64,000 nt of DNA from the NCBI RefSeq assembly GCF_051020985.1, contig NC_135006.1:16385501-16449500 (forward strand). The letters are read 5' to 3'. The first letter of the stretch is position 1, and each line of letters begins with the position of its first letter. The DNA is from Nomia melanderi. Taxonomy: Eukaryota; Arthropoda; Insecta; Hymenoptera; Halictidae. The notes beneath the pieces were generated by a model. That model was not told the origin of the DNA. It saw only the letters and a list, made by a program, of their open reading frames with translations, and did not search any database. The position numbers and the translations under genes are program-made. Shown here piece after piece: positions 59,281-64,000 of the stretch.

Positions 59281-59494
59281 ATAGTGCTACTATTATCATA
59301 GATATTGAAAAGGTGGATCTTCGGTAGAAAGAGAAATAGGAATAAATATATATGTATCTGATGAGATAAAGGAACAATGTGGACAACACGTAAAAATACA
59401 ACTTAATACCACGAAGGCCAACACACGACTCTCTCACGCACAGACCATTCATCCTACAATACTTTAATCTACCCTAAATATTCTAGACACTACA
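59281..59494 (-). mobile_element. LTR-B copy 2 (internally deleted)
   Basis: Read on the minus strand it starts TGTAGTGTCTAGAAT and shares the GTGTGTTGGCC block and the far-end segment with copy 1 at 26980. It lacks about 150 bp of the middle. Flanks TTAAT and TTAAG agree at 4 of 5 positions when the end is placed at CACTAT, the same rule that works for copy 1. Confidence 0.55.
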
Positions 59495-59550
59495 TTAAGG
59501 AAGGAAGATATTAATATTTCGCGTATTCATGCATTGTACGAAGCTTAACG

Positions 59551-59790
59551 TGTAGACGGTTTTGCTTGTCGATACTTGGGGCTCTGAGAGATAGTCCAGG
59601 CTCATTGACAAATTTATGACCAAGAGGACCACCGTCACCTCGGTCACGTACGCCCTCGACCGAGGAGCTTTTCTTTTTGGAAAAGCAATTGAGGAAGAGC
59701 TGTTAGTCGCCGTTCCTCGTTAGAGCCGCATCGCGTAATAAATATATTTAACCTGACTACGGACTTAGTTTTTATTTTAGTAGCCCTACA
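59551..59790 (+). mobile_element. LTR-C copy 2 (solo LTR-like repeat)
   Basis: It starts TGTAGACGGTT and ends GCCCTACA, 240 bp, with AATAAA at 59737-59742 and long blocks identical to copy 1 at 31791. It has about 20 extra bases (around 59628-59646) relative to copy 1. No clear target duplication is visible. Confidence 0.7.
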
Positions 59791-59868
59791 GATGTTACAC
59801 GTAAGACCTTATAATTTCGATGTACCGAGCAAGCGACCGAGAGTCACCTTTCTACCGCAAATGGTTAA

Positions 59869-62800
59869 AATGGGAGGTTCCCGAGGCGAAAAATTGCGAT
59901 GTTTAGCGGTTCGATGTCGTAACAGACGCAACGATGATAAGGAAAGAAGGGATTGAACGCGGAATCGCGGCAGACGAGGTGGGAGGAGTCGGGAAGGGGA
60001 TGAAGGATCCGTCGATATCCAAGGAAAGTTCGAGGGACGCTCGCAGCTGGGACACCGTAAACTTTCTGGCTCATAGTGCAATCCCGTGTTGCGTTGCCGC
60101 ATTCATAAATTGGTTAGAACTCGGAAGATTCGACCGACGCGTGATCCAATTAGTCACAGGCGACGCGACCAAGACAGATTTGACGGGAACTTTAATAATA
60201 ACTAAACCAGGCCGAATCGCGGGAGCGGCGTTCGGCTACGTAACTCACTGTCTGCGAGTAAATTACGTTGATTGATCGTATATGTGAACCGCGCGCGCGT
60301 TCTGTTTTGCGATAGTATCTTCCCCGGGCGAACGAGCCGCCGCGATTAATTATTTCGACGAGCCGCGGCGCGGCGGGGCCGTTCGCAAATTATCGAGCTA
60401 TGTTCCGTCGAGCAACGCCCGTTCCTCGAGCTGACAAAAACACGGGGGCGATGGTTAACGGTAATTGGCAATTGCCGATATTTTGCGGACGGCAAACTTT
60501 TCCCGACCCCGGGCCGAGAAAGTCGGATTCCTCGGCGGTGCCCGACGTCGCTCGACGTTCCGCCATAATACTGTCGAAACCATCGCCGATTATCCTCGAT
60601 TTGAATAGAATTATTATTTCCCCGGGATTTACGCGCCTTCAGCGACAGACAGCGCGCATTTACCAGCACAAATCGCGAACTCGTCCGCGCGCTACACTCG
60701 AGCAAACCGGAGTTACCCGGAGGCGGCGTATTACGCGGAGTTTTCTCGGTTCCCTAATGGACTTCCAGCGTTCGCGGGAATACATATACAAACCAATAAT
60801 GAGCGCAGAGACGCGGAACTTCTCCGCTTAAACGAAACTCTTAATATTTCGTGGCGGACTATTAAGCCCGATCAATCTCGTCGGATCGGCGTAACGAACT
60901 CCACCTCGCTTCCCGAGGAACTTCTGCCGCGTCTGCGAAGGGAAACATTAACTTTTACACGATTTCGCCGGAGGATCGTTGTAAGCAGACGGTACGATGC
61001 GTTTCAGTTACGTGTAAAATTACCGGGAACGACTGTCGGGCGGAAGCCGATGGCGGAGAGCGGGTAGGGTACGCGAAACGTGACAACCGTGATGAAAAGA
61101 TAAGAACTTGGAGGGCGTAAGAGAGCCGGGGAACGAGTACGCGGTCACGAGTGCGAGAAATATGAAATCCTACGGTGTCGCTGCCAGCGAGAGTCACGTC
61201 TAACCTCGGAAAAGCTTTTCTCCGGGAAACCTGTTCTTTAGAGCCGCGTTGAACATTCATGACACGGTCCGCTAAACATCGTATCTCCGTATCAGAGATT
61301 CGAGCTGGATATCTCGATAACGAGGCTCCTTCGATTACACCGACAGACGCGTTCCCTAGCGCGCGGGACCGCGTTGAAGCCTCCGTTAACCGATCTGCCG
61401 CGCGTATCAACGACTTCGCCTATCCGCGATGGCCACCGATCCGACAATTAACCGATATTTCCATTTATACGGTCCTATAACGATTCGCCGGCGATCGCGC
61501 CGCCCGTAAACGGAAAAAGAGTTTATCCGAGCGGCGAGCTTCGACTCGCTGTGATCTCGCGATATTTTACGGGTCGGGGAAGAAATATTACGGGCCGAGT
61601 GTTATACGGTCGAGCTTGTCGCGTGTAACGGCTGCGAATCGTTCCTCGGTAGATCTGCGTTGCATCAATCGCGAGAAATGGATTCGGAATCAGATTTACG
61701 AGTTCGGTGCCGTTAAAACTGAGCAATCAGACGAATGAGTTTCGAGTGTCGAGGCCGAACGGCGCGCGGTGCCTCGTCGACGGGCATCCAGCTCAGATGA
61801 CGAGAGCGAGAGCGACCGCCGCGAGAGCTACGGAATTTTTCGCGACGCGCGTTTTTCTTCTTTTTTCTGTTTTTTTTTTCTTCTCTTCGACGGAACTGTT
61901 TTCCGGATAGGCGGAAAATCGCGACGCGGGGAACGCAACAATGCCGCGTTTACGCGACGCAATTCCACTTTCAAACAACGAACGTCAAACGACGCGATCA
62001 TTAATCTCGGCCCTCTATTGCATTGTGTTCGCTGATCGTGCATTCTGTACTTACGAAGGGACGACGGGAATCCCTGTTGTCGCGTGGCACGGGACAAAAC
62101 AGGAGCCAGACAGACCGGTAATCCGTCTGCTCGACAAAACTGTTCCGGTCGGGCCGGTATGCGAGCGCAGACGGAGTATCGGATAAGCTTGCCGGCATAT
62201 TAATGCGACTACCAGGCTAAACGGTGTTCCGTGTTTTTTATTCGGAGCGCGTCTTCCATAAATACCATCCCGCCTCATCTTGTTCGTAGCGTCCCTGTTT
62301 ACCGATCCTCCGTTTCCCGCTGGGCGCGGAGCAACGCAAATACACCGTATTGTCCAATGACGACAACGACCGCGTGTATTTAAACAGCATCTCAGACTTT
62401 TTCTCCCCGGGACTCGTGCGCCGGGGTTACCCGGCGACTGCAGGGTCGCCGCGCAACGATAACATCGTGTAATCCGACCGGATTAAACCGTCCCGTAACG
62501 AGTCCTTGACAAACGGGCTCGGTTTCGTTCGCGCGACAACCGTCTCTCGTATAATTCGACGGCGAACGGTCCATTAATCGAGCTAATTCCTATCAATACC
62601 GTATCAACGCCGAATGTATCGTTAATCATCCTTTCCGCGCAGCGTCAAATTCAACGCGGCCGCCTATTTATTAGCGAGTCTCTCTGTCTCTCTCTCTCTC
62701 TTGTCCATTATTGCGCGTAATAATCGGGTAAATATAATACATCGCCGGCAAACAATGGCCGAGCGAGCGTGCCGGCGTCAACGCCGACAAGTCGGCCGCA

Positions 62801-63686
62801 CTGGAAATTGACGGTTAATTTCGACCGCGATTCGCGCCGGGCCGATTCGCGGAAGAAACTTCGCGCGGCCTGCCGCAAAAATCCCCCGCGGATTCGGTCC
62901 GTCCGCGGTCAGCCGCTCGCAGAAGTTTGCGGGAATCGGACCGGAAGTTTTCGCGTTCCCTTCGCGAAGAGAGTCGCTCCGCGCTAATGCTTCTGTTGGA
63001 CGCGCATATTTATCAGTCGGGACTCGAAACGAAGACTCGCCTCTGTGGCGTTCTTTGTGCGCTGCCCGACCGCCGCGGATTTACTTTTCTTCCGCTTTTT
63101 CCCCCCCGGCCGATACCCCTGACACGTCGATGGAAATCCAGAAACTTTCGAGACGATACCCATCTCGTTCCCTTTTCCCTCGATTTTCTGAAAAGTTCGC
63201 CGGTTCGTTCGCGAACTGCTCGCGAGCGTCGACTCTAACCGAACTCCGATTGATCTTTAGAGGCTTTCAACGCCGGTGAGATTGCCGTGAAATTCCCGAT
63301 ACAGTTCTCGTATTTCGGGAATTATCGCGAACGGCCGGGTATAGGAGTCGCTGGAGTATAGAGATTCGACAAGCCGCGCTCTCTGGATTGTCTACAGTGC
63401 ACAGGCAACCGCTTCGTATAAGCGTACAAGCAAACTCACTCGTAAAAACCACGTGCCTCACTCGTATCGCCGACCGGCAGGCGAGCTCGCGTAAACGCGT
63501 ACCCACTTATTTCTCAAGTGATGCCGATAATTCGCAAAAACGGCGAAACTGTTCCGCGTTGTTCCGTTCTTGTCGCCGCGCAACGCCGACGAGAAACGAT
63601 AACGACTCGAGCGAAAATAATACGTAAGAAGAAATAATACACTCCGCCCGGAGTTGCTCCGCACGCAGATCGAGAATCGTTCAGAA
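59869..63686. other. CpG-rich stretch; no supported gene
   Basis: Only a CT tract (62679-62701) stands out. Open frames are short, Arg-rich and mirrored on the opposite strand. Confidence 0.5.
62679..62701. repeat. (CT)n microsatellite
   Basis: A CT repeat with one GT interruption. Confidence 0.9.
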
Positions 63687-63930
63687 TGTACTGCAATCGA
63701 ATCTCGATAAGAGGCATAGAGCTTTCGTTTTATCGAGTTTCCGAGCAAAGGGGGTTTAACAAACGAGAATTCGTCTGATAGAGGTCGGGCTTTTCCCGAA
63801 TCGAACCAGTCCGACTAAAATACGTGCTAAGCGCGAGGGAAATAATTCAGTTATAGAGTCTTTGCTCCGAGTTCCGGAGATTCTTACCGCGGACTCAAAG
63901 GGAACGAAAAAACTTGCCGAGTTGTACAGA
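63687..63930. mobile_element. Possible Tigger-like relic
   Basis: The low-CpG segment has inverted blocks: CCGAGCAAAG (about 63741-63750) against an inverted TCGGAGCAAAG near 63853. CTCGATAAGAGG-type motifs and a TA-CAG sequence at 63925-63929 are also present. These resemble subterminal motifs of pogo/Tigger elements, but the ends do not pair cleanly. Confidence 0.3.
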
Positions 63931-64000
63931 CCTTTCGGTTGTAGAGACCTGAACATCGGCTATCTTAAAAAAAAACAATTGAAAACCCGCGCTAAGAAGT

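Larger units (their letters stand above)
59209..59868. mobile_element. pB-5 copy 4, interrupted by LTR-B and LTR-C
   Basis: The left end is decayed (AACACTTTGCGCTCGAG at about 59212). The right end, read inward from 59868, is TTAACCATTTGCGGTAGA, a pB-5 terminus with intact TTAA. The 660-bp span contains LTR-B (59281-59494) and LTR-C (59551-59790). The three remaining pieces are 72, 56 and 78 bp, about 206 bp in total, matching the 205-213 bp of the other copies. The left terminus alone would be weak evidence; the length agreement is what supports it. Confidence 0.55.

Noticed and set aside
1..64000. CRISPR arrays, operons or prokaryotic mobile elements
   Set aside because: No regularly spaced direct repeats and no prokaryotic gene structure; the sequence is clearly eukaryotic in character.

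Overview
The window looks like nuclear DNA from an insect, most likely a hymenopteran such as a bee or ant. CpG is abundant and not depleted, microsatellites such as (CGACG)n, (GAGC)n, (CT)n and (CTG)n are scattered throughout, and AT-rich transposon relics stand out as islands in a GC-rich matrix. No operons, ribosome binding sites or prokaryotic genes are visible. The host assignment is inference from composition and repeat content.

I found no coding exon, tRNA, rRNA or other known RNA gene that I can defend. The longest open frames (218 to 249 codons) are rich in Arg, Ser, Ala and Pro, overlap equally long frames on other strands, and show no recognisable domain. This is expected in DNA poor in stop codons. 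The window is best read as intergenic or deep intronic sequence.

What can be supported is a layered population of small, non-autonomous transposable elements. At least ten short element types carry TTAA at both ends with inverted termini starting mostly TTAACMC, as in piggyBac-type MITEs; I number them pB-1 to pB-10. Three families of solo-LTR-like repeats (LTR-A, LTR-B, LTR-C) recur two or three times each. One element flanked by TA with CAG...CTG ends is pogo/Tigger-like, a second possible relic lies at the right edge, and there is one long foldback hairpin.

Layout: 3.6 kb holds pB-1. 4.7-5.4 kb holds pB-3 interrupted by pB-2 and by a hairpin-rich block. 11.0-11.6 kb holds LTR-A split by pB-4. 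23.1 kb holds pB-10. 27.0-27.3 kb holds LTR-B. 29.0-32.1 kb holds pB-8, pB-6 and pB-7, the last split by LTR-C. 32.8 kb holds a pB-4 end. 34.5-35.3 kb holds the foldback and pB-5. 39.1-40.7 kb holds the Tigger-like element and a pB-4 split by LTR-A. 43.6-44.0 kb holds pB-9 and a second pB-1. 50.8-53.0 kb holds an LTR-A fragment, pB-3 split by pB-5, and another pB-5. 59.2-59.9 kb holds a pB-5 split by both LTR-B and LTR-C. The long intervals between are CpG-rich DNA with only simple repeats.

The strongest discovery-type result is this web of nested insertions. When the inserted element is subtracted, the interrupted host element usually returns to its family's normal length of about 205-250 bp. 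All alignments were made by eye; copy boundaries are good to a few bases at best, and percent identities are approximate.
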